Assembly: GCF_014596465.1 (NCBI RefSeq)
Contig: NZ_MECK01000606.1
Coordinates: 1-42,086 of the forward strand
From: Streptomyces sp. CBMA123
GTDB taxonomy: Bacteria > Actinomycetota > Actinomycetes > Streptomycetales > Streptomycetaceae
DNA length: 42,086 nt
Direction of reading: 5' to 3'
The notes beneath the pieces are model-generated. The model was not told the origin of the DNA and made no database searches. It saw only the letters and a list, made by a program, of their open reading frames with translations. Made by a program: the position numbers and the translations under genes. This document shows, piece after piece, positions 26,862-35,828 of the stretch. Positions within the stretch are counted from its first letter, which is position 1. Each line of letters begins with the position of its first letter.

Positions 26862-29800
26862 CAGGCAGGCTCCGCAAGGACGATGCCTCGGTGAACTGCG
26901 CCCTGGCGCTCGCCGCCCACTACTTCCCCGGCGAGCCGGATGAGCATGGTCAGCCCACGGCGTCGTTCAGACACGCCGCGTTCCTGCTCTCAGGCCAGTA
27001 CGACAAATGGTCGGCCTGGGCGCACCTCTCACACGCGGAGAAGCAACGCCTCGCCGACGTCCTCGTCAACGCCCCCGGAGAACTCGCTGGCGCACCTGCC
27101 TTCGCGACAGCCGCGCGGAGGAGGCTGACCTCGCCTTCTGCTGGCCAGGCACCCCAGTTCGTCCTCGTCGGTGAACCGCATATGGCCGAGGCTGCTTCGC
27201 TCCGGGTCGGAGATGACCTTCTGGCCTACGTGGACCGCACCATGAAGCGGGTCCACAAGGATCACCCGCGCCCGAAGCCAGCACTGCCCGCCGCTGCCGG
27301 GCAGTGGTTGACCCGCACGCTCTACGCCGGCGGCATCGGGGAGATCCAGGGCCGCGCTAACATCCCCGTGTTCGCGGGCGCTTCCGAGACCGACCCATGT
27401 CAGAGCCCGCCCCAGGTCCGCACTGCCGCCTATGTTGCGAGCGTTGAGATCCCCACCAGCGACCTTCTGGATCTCGCCCGGCAGCTGGACCAGCGACTCA
27501 AACCCGAAGGCAGGCACCTGCACCAGGTCCTCAAGACGCTGTTCGGCCAGCTCAACACCACGGACATGATCTCCCCGAAGGAGGCGATCCGCCTCTGCGC
27601 TGGCGCCACCGAGGTCTTCAACGCTCCTACAGGCACCGGCAAGAGCGTCCTCGTCCGTGTCATGGCCTCGTGGTTCGCCCTCAATGGCCTGGCCCTCGCG
27701 ATCGTCCTCCCTACCGTTGAGGCGACGCTCTCGGCCGCGTGGGACATCAGCCAGGACCTCGCGAACCTTGGCCACCCCGAGATGTGCACACCCTTGATGT
27801 CCCCCTACGGACTGCACGATCGGGCCATGAAGATCGCCTCCCGCATCGAAGGCTCTATCGCCGAACAGTCGGCCAAGATCCGCTGGAAGATCGGTCAGCT
27901 CTCCTACGGTTGCTCGCTGAGCCGCTTCACGGAGGCCACCCACCCCTACCCGGCGGGCTCGGAGTCCTGTATGAGCCTCTACCCGCTCCCGCCGGGCAAG
28001 GGAACCAGGCGCTGCCCCTTCGTGCCGGTCTGCGGTAAGTACCAGCAACACCACAACGCCTGCACCGCCTCCGTCGTGGTGACCAACCACCACAACTTCA
28101 TGATGGGCCGGATGCCCATCGGCATCACCCTCGACGACCGGCCCACCGCCGGTCTGAGCGTTGCCGAATTCCTGCTCCGCCGCTGCCATGCCACCCTCAT
28201 CGACGAGATCGACCAGTTCCAGTCCACCGCCATTGGGAAGTGCTCCAGCGAACTGGTCCTGGACTCCCGCCTCGACAAGAAGATCCCGCTCCAGCAGCTT
28301 CACGACGAGCTGCGCAAGCAGCCACCGGCGACCGTCAAGGAGCTCGTTCCATCGGTCACCTACGCCCGCTACCTCACCGAGTTCCTCCTGGCCGCCGTTT
28401 GCGAAGGCCAGCTTCACCTGCGGCATTACGAGGGCGACGGTGGCCCTGTCGGTGACCGGGCTGGCATGAACAGCACCGGCTGGCACATCTCCGGGGGGCG
28501 GGACCGGCGCCTGATCCACCTGCTGTTCCCCGAGGCGGGCATCACCAGCGAGCACGAGATCCCGCAAGAGCTGTTCGACAAGCTCAACGCGCTCAGGCCG
28601 CCGAAGCCCGGCCAGGACCCGTTCACCGAGCCGTTCAGCACTGTGGAGCTGGAGGGCCACTACCTGGAAGCACGCGGCATTCTCGGTGATCTTCTCGGTC
28701 ACCGCGGTGCTGACCTGCTCACCCACACCCAGCACCGCCTGGACGACCTCCTCAAGGCCATCGTCAAGGACGAGCACGACCGTGCCGAAACCGTCGAACT
28801 GCTTATCGTCCGGACCTGGTTGTCCGAACTGGACGACACCCTTAACGACCTCATGGGCAAGACCGCCCAGCTCCGCGCGAGCGGCCTGGCTTCGGCCCGA
28901 GCTCTCGCCGAACGCCTTGATCGCGGCATCGGAGCCAACATCCTCCCGTTCGGCATGCTCGGCCGCGCCCTGTTCGGCTACCGGGTCACCGGCCTGGACG
29001 ACCCGGCGAAGACAGGCGAGCTCACCTCCCAGAGCATCACCGGAGACCCACACACATACACCGCCCAGCTCGGAAGCATCGTCGCTCTCGCCCTCGCCGG
29101 AATCGAGCGGCCCGTCATGGGCCTGTCCGCGACCGCGTATTTCCCGCAGGCCGTCCGCGAACACATCCACAGCACCGTGAAGTGGTGGATGACCGACGCC
29201 GCACCGGACAGCATCCGCGCGAAGAAGCACACGATCACCGACTCCCTCAACAACCCCATCCAGATCTCCGGACTCCCTCAGAACCTCAAGTCCAGGGCCC
29301 TTAAAGAGCTCGGGGAGCGCCTGTATGACACCCGTATCCACCCCGAGCTGCAGTGCCTGGAGAAGGAGGACAAGGACCGCGCGCACGCCGCCGTGGTCGT
29401 CAACTCCTACCTCCACTGCCGCTACATCGCGCTGGGCATCTACAACTCCGGCAACTACACCGGCGGCCTGTGTGTAGCCGTACCGCCTGACAAGGAACGC
29501 CGCAGCGATCTGCCGCCGCTGCCGGCCAGCATCATCGAGCTGACGCCCGAGGAGTTCGAGACCTTTCCGAAGAAGGGGAAGATCCTCGTCGTTCCCATGG
29601 CGCGCATCGCCCGTGGCCTGAACATCGTCATCGGGACCAAATCAGCGATCACCCCCGTCTACCTGTGCACCCGCCCTTTGGCGCTCTTGAGCGATCCTCC
29701 GGAAATGTACGCCTCGGTCAACGCCGCCGGACTCAACAGCCTGCCCAAGGAACCCAGCGACGACCCCGTCGCGGCGCTCACGGCCGCGCGGACCGAGGCG

Positions 29801-30118
29801 TGGAGACGCCTCAGCCTGATCATGCGCTCCGCGCCCGGCTTCGGGTCGACCCACAAGGTCCTGCAGGAGGAGATCGTCGCAGGCATGGTCGTCGACATGA
29901 TCCAGCTTGCCGGACGCGCACGGCGCGGAGGCACGGACATGACCCTGCACCTCGTGGACTACGCCTTCCACCGCGACTCGTGGCAAGCCGACCTCGCCAC
30001 CATCCTCACGCGGATGCACACCAACTGGGACGAGGACGAACGCCGCCGCATGGACGACATCTACCGCGAAGCCCTCGCTGCCTTCCTCGCCTACGCCGGG
30101 ATCGGCCTGGCCGCATGA
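26852..30118 (+). CDS. DinG/XPD-type Fe-S helicase of the PIWI-RE island
   Basis: 1088 aa from the ATG at 26852; the ATG at 26858 overlaps the previous stop as ATGA and is equally possible. Walker A is NAPTGTGKS (about 257-265) and the Walker B/DEAH-like box is LIDEIDQFQ (Asp451). Five cysteines between them (354, 373, 388, 394, 404) fit the XPD/DinG Fe-S cluster insertion. Motif VI QLAGRARRGG is near the C-terminus, and MGLSATAYFP is a motif III-like segment. The long N-terminal region of about 230 residues would be the helicase domain specific to PIWI-RE islands. It is a cytosolic superfamily-2 helicase that probably unwinds DNA or R-loops for the PIWI-RE protein. The frame is intact, and its stop overlaps an ATG of the next gene. 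Confidence 0.85.
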   Translation: MGMTGRLRKDDASVNCALALAAHYFPGEPDEHGQPTASFRHAAFLLSGQYDKWSAWAHLSHAEKQRLADVLVNAPGELAGAPAFATAARRRLTSPSAGQAPQFVLVGEPHMAEAASLRVGDDLLAYVDRTMKRVHKDHPRPKPALPAAAGQWLTRTLYAGGIGEIQGRANIPVFAGASETDPCQSPPQVRTAAYVASVEIPTSDLLDLARQLDQRLKPEGRHLHQVLKTLFGQLNTTDMISPKEAIRLCAGATEVFNAPTGTGKSVLVRVMASWFALNGLALAIVLPTVEATLSAAWDISQDLANLGHPEMCTPLMSPYGLHDRAMKIASRIEGSIAEQSAKIRWKIGQLSYGCSLSRFTEATHPYPAGSESCMSLYPLPPGKGTRRCPFVPVCGKYQQHHNACTASVVVTNHHNFMMGRMPIGITLDDRPTAGLSVAEFLLRRCHATLIDEIDQFQSTAIGKCSSELVLDSRLDKKIPLQQLHDELRKQPPATVKELVPSVTYARYLTEFLLAAVCEGQLHLRHYEGDGGPVGDRAGMNSTGWHISGGRDRRLIHLLFPEAGITSEHEIPQELFDKLNALRPPKPGQDPFTEPFSTVELEGHYLEARGILGDLLGHRGADLLTHTQHRLDDLLKAIVKDEHDRAETVELLIVRTWLSELDDTLNDLMGKTAQLRASGLASARALAERLDRGIGANILPFGMLGRALFGYRVTGLDDPAKTGELTSQSITGDPHTYTAQLGSIVALALAGIERPVMGLSATAYFPQAVREHIHSTVKWWMTDAAPDSIRAKKHTITDSLNNPIQISGLPQNLKSRALKELGERLYDTRIHPELQCLEKEDKDRAHAAVVVNSYLHCRYIALGIYNSGNYTGGLCVAVPPDKERRSDLPPLPASIIELTPEEFETFPKKGKILVVPMARIARGLNIVIGTKSAITPVYLCTRPLALLSDPPEMYASVNAAGLNSLPKEPSDDPVAALTAARTEAWRRLSLIMRSAPGFGSTHKVLQEEIVAGMVVDMIQLAGRARRGGTDMTLHLVDYAFHRDSWQADLATILTRMHTNWDEDERRRMDDIYREALAAFLAYAGIGLAA

Positions 30119-30141
30119 CCACCCAAGGAGAACCCGCCCGC

Positions 30142-32799
30142 ATGTCCGCCCGCCCGTCCAAGCAGACCCAGCGCCTCGACCTCCTCGCTGGCCGGGTCAC
30201 ACCCAGCCTCCTCGGGGACGCCTCCGTCCACATCCGTGACTGCGGCCCGGCCGGCGTCAACATGTGGAGGATCTTCGAGAACGCCTACCGCAGGCGAGCC
30301 GGGAGGGATGAGGTCCAGGCGCCGCACTCCATCGCCACGACGGCACTGCGCGCTCTCACCGGCGGATACGTCTGGCTGGACGCCAAACGGGCCGTCCTGG
30401 CCAGTCAGGAGCCCATCGACGACGACACGATCCGCGACGTCTTCACCCTGCTGCACGGACTGGCCATGGGTGACGACATCGACGACATCGACCTGAACCA
30501 GCCAGTCGGCATCGCGGATAAGTTCGCCTCCACCACCCAGGAACAGCGTGCGCTGGCCGACTACCTGCTCCGCTCACCCAGCGGACAGCCCGACGCCCCC
30601 AGCTGGGTCTATCAGACCGTCGCCTGGGACCTCGCCCGCAGGATCGCCGCCGAGCCCTGGGCCATCGACGGACTGTCCGTCCGGCTCCGCCCGGACACTG
30701 CAGGCGGCCTCGTCGCATGGGATGACCCCTGGCCCGACGAGAACGGAACGCGCTTCTCTCTGCCGCGAATCCGGCTGCAGATGAAGACCGAGCCCAACGT
30801 GAGCGACCCGCTGATCCTCGTCTCCGCCTCCGCGACCCGGATCAACCGCTCCATGGACTTCACCCGCACCGTCCTCGCTGAACAGGACCACCCGGACCGA
30901 CCGTTGGTCGAAGTCGAACTCGACGGCAGGGGCCGCCTGCGCAACGTCAACCGCCTCGCCCTCCAGGCCCTCTCCCGGCTCGGCATGGGCCGCTCCGTCC
31001 TCCACGAGATCGACCGGCAGATCCAGGCCGACCGACTGACCCGCCAGCGAGCCCAGGAGAATGGAGAGGAACCTCCCACCTCGCAGCAGCTGGGAACGGT
31101 CCGGCCCATCATGGCCAAGAACTTCTACTTCCCCGTCGGCTCCGGCGTCGGCATGGACTACTACCGAGGGCTCTACGAGCACATCCAGATCACACTCGGC
31201 GACCACTGGCAGCCGCTCCACGGCTTCTTCGAGGGCGGCAACTTCAAGCAGGCCCAGAAGGCTGACGTCCTGATGGATCCGCTGGACATTACCCGCTCCC
31301 TGGAGGCCATGGGTCTCGACCATCTGCGCATCGTCTGCCTGTGGGCGACCGATGAGGTCCGCCAGCGGATGATCAACGCCCTCGCCCTCGCCTACGGCCT
31401 CGATCCCACCGCCCTCAACCCCGCTGAAGGCAAGAGCGTCACGCTGCACGGCACCCGCATCAGCGCCGTGTTCCAGCACGTCCCCGAATTCCTCCAGCAC
31501 GGACCTGCGACCGGCCGGTCCGCGCACACGGCCGACCTGCTCTCGCTGAAGACGGCATCCGGCGAGATCGTCGGCGTCTGGGCCGAGACCGAATACGGCG
31601 ATGGGAAGAAGAACTCCGTACCACGGCCGAAGGACAGCGAGGACGCCAAGCATCAGACCCACCGCATCCTCGCCAAGATGGATCTGGTCGTCCAGTACAT
31701 CGACCGCGCCGTCCAGACCGGCATCGACAAGTCCACCGGCATGGACCACCAGAGCCTGTCCTGCCTCATGGACCTCTACCGCAACCTCGGGTTCATCGAC
31801 CGCCGGGTATCCAGCATCCTGACCAAGCCCATCGGCGAGCACCCCGCCGACGGCGTCGCCCACTGCGGCGTCCACGTCCGAAGGCAGTCACGCCGGCCGG
31901 GAGAGCGGGATGCCAGGATCGTCGTCTCAGCCACCGTCCTCAAGCCCCCCACCGTCGTGGACGGTGCGTGGACGCTCCACGGATGGTCCTACACCGACCG
32001 CGTCTGGAAGCCATACCACCTCGCCGAAGCCGCCTTCCACGCCGCCGACTACCCGGCTGGGAAGATGACGGAGTTCATGGACAACTTCGCCGGCCACTCC
32101 AGCACCGCTAAGGTCATCGACCAAGCGCTGGAAGACCTCGCCGACTACCTCGACGGCACCCCCTACACCGTTACGGTGGACGGCGTCGCCTGCCGGCGCC
32201 TGTGGAAGGGACTGAACAACAAGGCCCAGGGGCAGCCGCCCGAGCCGAACACGACCTGGCTCCCGGGCTCCACCATCGCCCCCCGGTTCCGGCCCATCGC
32301 CGTGATCCGGCTGAACACCACTGACGAGGAAGTCCCCCGCCCAGTACAGGTGACGATCACCGACGAGGACGACACGGAGATCAAGACGAAGGAGCGCACC
32401 ACCCAGGTCTTCCGCATTGACCCAGACCTCGGGAAGAACAGCACCTGGTTCCTCGTCAACACCACCCACCAGTTCGACGGCAACGGCGCCGGCCGACAGG
32501 GCTCGAAGAAGACGCGCTGGTCCGCCCTGCCGTGGAACAAGGGCAAGAACGAGATCAAGGCCAACTACTGCGCCATGACCGCCACCGAGATCTTCCCGAT
32601 CGCCGTGAACACGGACCACCGACGGGAGCTGACGATGGTGACCGCCAGGCTCTGTCACCAGGCGCTTGCGTGGAAGCACCGGACGCGCTACCCGATCGCC
32701 CTCCACGCTGCTCTCCAGATGGACAAGGATCACCCGCAGTTCCGACGCACCGTCGCGCCCGATGACCTGGAGGATGAGACGAACAGTGGGGACGAGTAA
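30142..32799 (+). CDS. PIWI-RE protein (Argonaute-related, R/E subfamily)
   Basis: 885 aa from the ATG at 30142, with AAGGAG (30125-30130) 11 nt upstream; an ATG at 30115 overlaps the helicase stop and could be used instead. The order REase, DinG helicase, large protein, and the size, are diagnostic of the PIWI-RE island. The N-terminal X-like region and MID region precede an RNase H-like PIWI domain in the C-terminal third. There, RFRPIAVIRLNTTDEEVP holds Arg723 and Glu729/730, which I propose as the R and E that name the family. NTTHQFDGN and IALHAALQMDKDHPQ follow. PIWI-RE proteins are thought to bind an RNA or DNA guide or R-loop and recruit the partner nuclease. Guide type and target are unknown. 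Confidence 0.85.
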   Translation: MSARPSKQTQRLDLLAGRVTPSLLGDASVHIRDCGPAGVNMWRIFENAYRRRAGRDEVQAPHSIATTALRALTGGYVWLDAKRAVLASQEPIDDDTIRDVFTLLHGLAMGDDIDDIDLNQPVGIADKFASTTQEQRALADYLLRSPSGQPDAPSWVYQTVAWDLARRIAAEPWAIDGLSVRLRPDTAGGLVAWDDPWPDENGTRFSLPRIRLQMKTEPNVSDPLILVSASATRINRSMDFTRTVLAEQDHPDRPLVEVELDGRGRLRNVNRLALQALSRLGMGRSVLHEIDRQIQADRLTRQRAQENGEEPPTSQQLGTVRPIMAKNFYFPVGSGVGMDYYRGLYEHIQITLGDHWQPLHGFFEGGNFKQAQKADVLMDPLDITRSLEAMGLDHLRIVCLWATDEVRQRMINALALAYGLDPTALNPAEGKSVTLHGTRISAVFQHVPEFLQHGPATGRSAHTADLLSLKTASGEIVGVWAETEYGDGKKNSVPRPKDSEDAKHQTHRILAKMDLVVQYIDRAVQTGIDKSTGMDHQSLSCLMDLYRNLGFIDRRVSSILTKPIGEHPADGVAHCGVHVRRQSRRPGERDARIVVSATVLKPPTVVDGAWTLHGWSYTDRVWKPYHLAEAAFHAADYPAGKMTEFMDNFAGHSSTAKVIDQALEDLADYLDGTPYTVTVDGVACRRLWKGLNNKAQGQPPEPNTTWLPGSTIAPRFRPIAVIRLNTTDEEVPRPVQVTITDEDDTEIKTKERTTQVFRIDPDLGKNSTWFLVNTTHQFDGNGAGRQGSKKTRWSALPWNKGKNEIKANYCAMTATEIFPIAVNTDHRRELTMVTARLCHQALAWKHRTRYPIALHAALQMDKDHPQFRRTVAPDDLEDETNSGDE

Positions 32800-33161
32800 C
32801 CCAGCCACTCTCTGGCGGCTCGCTCCTGGGACGCCGGGGTCCACTGGGCCGCCTACCGAGCGGTCAGATCACGCTCACTGCTTAGGAGCGCGGCCACGAT
32901 GTCTGCTCTCGGTAGTAGTCGCTCGTGCTCGTGGTCCCGGACCCGCAGCTGCTGGGTGTCGTCGAGTGGACGCTCGCCGGTGAATCCTGCGCTTCGTCAT
33001 GATCGGCACCATGTGGTGCAGGTCTGTTTCCGCCCGTGACGCAATTTGTCTCACAAGGTGTTTGCGTTTGCTGGCGTGCAGGCTTTGGCAGTCGTGCCCG
33101 GCGTGCCGGGCGATCAAGGAAGGCAGCAGGGCTTCTCGAGTATGCCCGTCATGGAGCCGCT
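32800..33161. other. Right end of the insert, no confident gene
   Basis: The 360 bp after the PIWI-RE stop and before the terminal 36-bp repeat hold no plausible gene. The frame that reads into the flavoprotein fragment across the junction (from 33036) has no ribosome site and is an artefact of the insertion. Confidence 0.5.
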
Positions 33162-33197
33162 GGTCAGATAGGGTGCCAGAGTGTTCCGCCGATCTGG
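33162..33197. repeat. Right terminal 36-bp repeat of the insert, including the core
   Basis: GGTCAGATAGGG (33162-33173), TGCCAGAGTGTTCC (33174-33187) and core GCCGATCTGG (33188-33197). It is identical to 16073-16108 except G to A at its seventh base. The core is also the first part of the resumed flavoprotein gene (Pro-Ile-Trp). Confidence 0.85.
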
Positions 33198-33629
33198 CTC
33201 GGCGACAACTCCTCCGTGATGAAGAAGGTCATCGAGCGCCTCTACGCCTGCTCGTCGATTCTCAACTCCGAAGGTCAGTACGCCTACTACGGCCGGGTCG
33301 GCGGCTGCCTGATCACCGGCAACGAGGACGGCGCCAAGCACTGCGCGATGAACGTGCTCTACAGCCTCCAGCACCTCGGCTACACCATCCCGCCGCAGGC
33401 GGACGCCGGCTGGGTCGGCGAGGCCGGCCCCGGGCCGTCCTACCTGGACCCGGGCTCCGGCGGCCCGCAGAACGACTTCACCAACCGCAACACCACCTTC
33501 ATGACCTGGAACCAGCTCCACCTGGCCCGGATGCTCAAGGACGCCGGCGGCATTCCGGCGCACGGCAACCAGCGCTCGGAGTGGGACGCCGGCTGCCGCT
33601 TCGACTTCGAGAACCCCGAGCACCGCTGA
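33195..33629 (+). pseudogene. Flavodoxin/NADPH-dependent FMN reductase-like gene, C-terminal fragment
   Basis: Continues the fragment at 4899-5183. The frame from Trp (33195) reads WLGDNSSVMKKVIERLY, then YYGRVGGCLITGNEDGAKH, LYSLQHLGYTIPPQADAGW and MTWNQLHLARMLKDAGGIP to a stop at 33629. These are the standard second half of a flavodoxin-fold NADPH-dependent FMN reductase-like protein. It has no ribosome site of its own; an internal ATG at 33219 could give a 136-aa fragment, but the FMN-binding first half would be missing. Excision of the insert through the core would restore the gene. Confidence 0.85.
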
Positions 33630-33802
33630 GTGGAGCGTGGGCCGTCAACCGCTCGGCGGCCCCGTAGAGCACATGGACGCCGACGAGTTCGCGGTGCCGG
33701 TCGTACCGCTGGTCGAAGGTGGTGGAAGGGTCATCGGTCGTGTCGGGCCCCGACCAGTCGATCCCGTCGGATTCCCGCGCCCGCGGTGTGGGAGACCATG
33801 GA

Positions 33803-34972
33803 TCACCAAGTGACCGGCAACGCCTGCAGGCCGCGGAAGACCAGTTCCGGTACGTAGGTGAGCTCGGACTCGTCAACGGCGAGGCGCAGTCCCGGATACC
33901 GTTTCACCACGGACCCGATCGCCACCCGCATCTCCCGGCGGGCCAGTATCGCGCCGAGGCAGAAGTGCGGCCCGTGCCCGAAGGCGAGGTGCGCTGCCGG
34001 TCCTTCGCGCGTGATGTCGAAGCGGCCGGGATCCGGGTACACACCGGGGTCGCGGTTGGCCGCGACGATGACCGGCAACACCGGTTCGCCCGCCCCCAGT
34101 TCGACGCCCTCCAGATCGACGGGCTCGGTCGTGACCCGGACCTCGGCCGAGGTGAAGAGCCTGCTGTAGCGCAGTAGTTCGTCGACCGCCGGACCGATCA
34201 GGTCCGGTGACGACCGCAGCAGGGCGAGTTGGTCCGGATGGCGCAGCAGGGTCAGCAACGAGTTGCCCAGCTGGTTGACGGTCGTCTCGTGGCCGGCGAT
34301 CAGCAGGCCCTCGAGGTTGGCCAGCAGCTCGGGTTCGGTGAGGTGGTCGCCCTCGTCGTTGGCGGCGACCATGGCCGAGATCAACCCGTTGTCCGGCTGC
34401 GCCCGCTTCTGACGCACCAGGTCGGCGAGCCAGTCCTGCATCTCGCTCTGCGCGGCCCGCAGTTCGTCCGGAGTGATGTCCGTGACGAACAGCCGCCTGG
34501 TCCACCTGCGGATGGCCTCCGCCTCGGAGTAGGGCACGCCGAGCAGCTCGCAGATGACCATCAACGGCAGCGGGGTACAGAGACCTGCCACAAGGTCCGC
34601 GGTTGGATCGAGGGAGTCGAGCAGGGAGTCCACCAGGGACTGCACGCGTGGCTCGAGCTGGTCGACCATGCGCGGGCTGAACGCCTGCGACATCAGCTTG
34701 CGCAGGCGGGCGTGGCGCTCGCCGTCCAGGCTGGTGACCAGTAACGGGTCGGCGGCGACGGTCAGTTGCAGCGGGCTGCCCGGAAGGGTGGCCGCCTCCC
34801 GGCTGAACCGGCTGTCGCTCAGAACCTGGCGCACCGCCTGATAGGAAAGGGCGAGCCAGACCTTTGCCGGACCGATCGTCGCGTGGACGACCGGAGCCTG
34901 CGCGAGCAGAGCCTCGGCTTCGGGCTCGTTGTCGAGGTGGTGTGGGGTGGTGAAGGGAAACGTGGCTTGCAT
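33803..34972 (-). CDS. Cytochrome P450
   Basis: 389 aa from the ATG at 34972, chosen for the AGGAGG 5 nt upstream; a GTG at 34996 lacks this. The I-helix AGHETT (226-231) carries the acid-alcohol pair, the K-helix E265-x2-R268 is in DELLRYS, and the heme loop FGHGPHFCLG holds the axial Cys338. This is a complete class I bacterial P450 of usual length, soluble, needing a ferredoxin and reductase supplied elsewhere. It is divergent from the polyketide synthase across an 856-bp gap and probably hydroxylates or epoxidises the polyketide. Substrate cannot be told from sequence. Confidence 0.93.
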   Translation of the reverse strand: MQATFPFTTPHHLDNEPEAEALLAQAPVVHATIGPAKVWLALSYQAVRQVLSDSRFSREAATLPGSPLQLTVAADPLLVTSLDGERHARLRKLMSQAFSPRMVDQLEPRVQSLVDSLLDSLDPTADLVAGLCTPLPLMVICELLGVPYSEAEAIRRWTRRLFVTDITPDELRAAQSEMQDWLADLVRQKRAQPDNGLISAMVAANDEGDHLTEPELLANLEGLLIAGHETTVNQLGNSLLTLLRHPDQLALLRSSPDLIGPAVDELLRYSRLFTSAEVRVTTEPVDLEGVELGAGEPVLPVIVAANRDPGVYPDPGRFDITREGPAAHLAFGHGPHFCLGAILARREMRVAIGSVVKRYPGLRLAVDESELTYVPELVFRGLQALPVTW

Positions 34973-35577
34973 CGCTGCCTCCTGACTGGATGTCACCAGG
35001 TCCGCGCACCGGGTGCCGGGCGCGAACGGCCGGGACCGATGCGCGGATCGGTGACAGCTGGGTTGTGTGCCGCCGGGGGCGGTGGCGCTTCGCGATCGTC
35101 TCGAATGCGATGAGGGGTCAAACGGTTCAGCCGGAGCTGTCGACGGCGCCGGTGGGCGGTTCGCTCGATCCGGGTGGTGATCGCCGTGCGGAGGTTCTCC
35201 CGGGTGGCCGGATGACGGTCGAGGACGCTTCTGCGGGAGTGCGAACGGGATTCTAGGGCGTGGTCACCGGAGGTGTCGACGGTGCCCATGAACCCGGCCC
35301 GGTCGTGACGGTGCGGGGCGTGGACGCACGTCCGTGACCGCACCGGCAGATTCGCCGGCAGGTCCGCCGGCGGACACCGCGACGGGCCGTCCGTGAGAAA
35401 CGACGCGTTTCATGGGGCACACGGGACGGATCTCGCCACGGTGCCTCTTTCGTGCAGGCATATGACGTTGTGGTGTGCCTCCTTTGAGACAGCCTTCGCC
35501 CGGCCTGTGGCGAGGGCGTGATGTTGCTGCCATGCTCATCTGCGCGGCGGAACGATCATCGCCTCGACCCCCACGCT

Positions 35578-35611
35578 CAGCTCACCAGTGCGTCCAGCTC
35601 ACCAGTGCGTC
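35578..35611. repeat. Tandem 17-bp direct repeat, possible regulator-binding site
   Basis: CAGCTCACCAGTGCGTC occurs twice in immediate succession (35578-35594, 35595-35611). Tandem repeats upstream of biosynthetic genes are typical binding sites of SARP or other pathway regulators, but no -10 box is clearly placed. It is about 220 bp before the synthase start. Confidence 0.55.
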
Positions 35612-35732
35612 TTCCTCGACGGGTCGCCAACGCTGTCGCTTTCGAGGGCCGCTCCACTGATCCAGATGCCCGAAGCGCGGGCGAGTCCGGGTTCGGATAC
35701 CACCGGGTCGCCGGGCTGCCCACGCGCTCGAT

Positions 35733-35758
35733 GCTCCGGCCGCTTGCGCGGCCGGAGC
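35733..35758 (+). repeat. Strong GC hairpin in the leader of the polyketide synthase gene
   Basis: GCTCCGGCCGC, loop TTGC, then the exact complement: 11 perfect pairs. There is no T tract. It lies about 70 nt before the start codon, so it could be an intrinsic terminator of upstream transcription, an attenuator or a stability element. Confidence 0.7.
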
Positions 35759-35828
35759 CGCACCATCGGGACTGCTACGGAAACACCCCACCTTCCTTCA
35801 TCCCCCCGGCTCACGAGGTGTCGATGTG

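Larger units (their letters stand above)
5183..33197. mobile_element. 28-kb inserted element(s) splitting a flavoprotein gene; defence-gene cargo
   Basis: The boundaries follow from the split flavoprotein gene: 4899-5182 joins 33195-33629 in frame through a shared GCCGATCTG. The right end carries a 36-bp sequence (33162-33197) also present inside the block at 16073-16108, where it is followed by an inverted 14-bp arm. This suggests two elements using the same site, 5183-16108 and 16109-33197. Cargo is rich in conflict-type genes (STAND NTPases, GHKL/DUF3883, caspase remnant, PIWI-RE island). I saw no integrase, transposase, relaxase or tra gene, so the mobility enzyme is lost, supplied in trans, or unrecognised. 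No tRNA is at the junction. Confidence 0.8.
34973..35828. other. Divergent promoter region between P450 and polyketide synthase
   Basis: 856 bp with no plausible gene; all open frames are low-complexity or lack a ribosome site. It must hold both promoters. It contains a 17-bp direct repeat pair (35578-35611) and a strong hairpin (35733-35758) in what is probably the synthase mRNA leader. Confidence 0.55.

Noticed and set aside
33036..33194. N-terminal extension of the flavoprotein C-terminal fragment
   Set aside because: This is element DNA that happens to be open in frame. The true N-terminus is at 4899.
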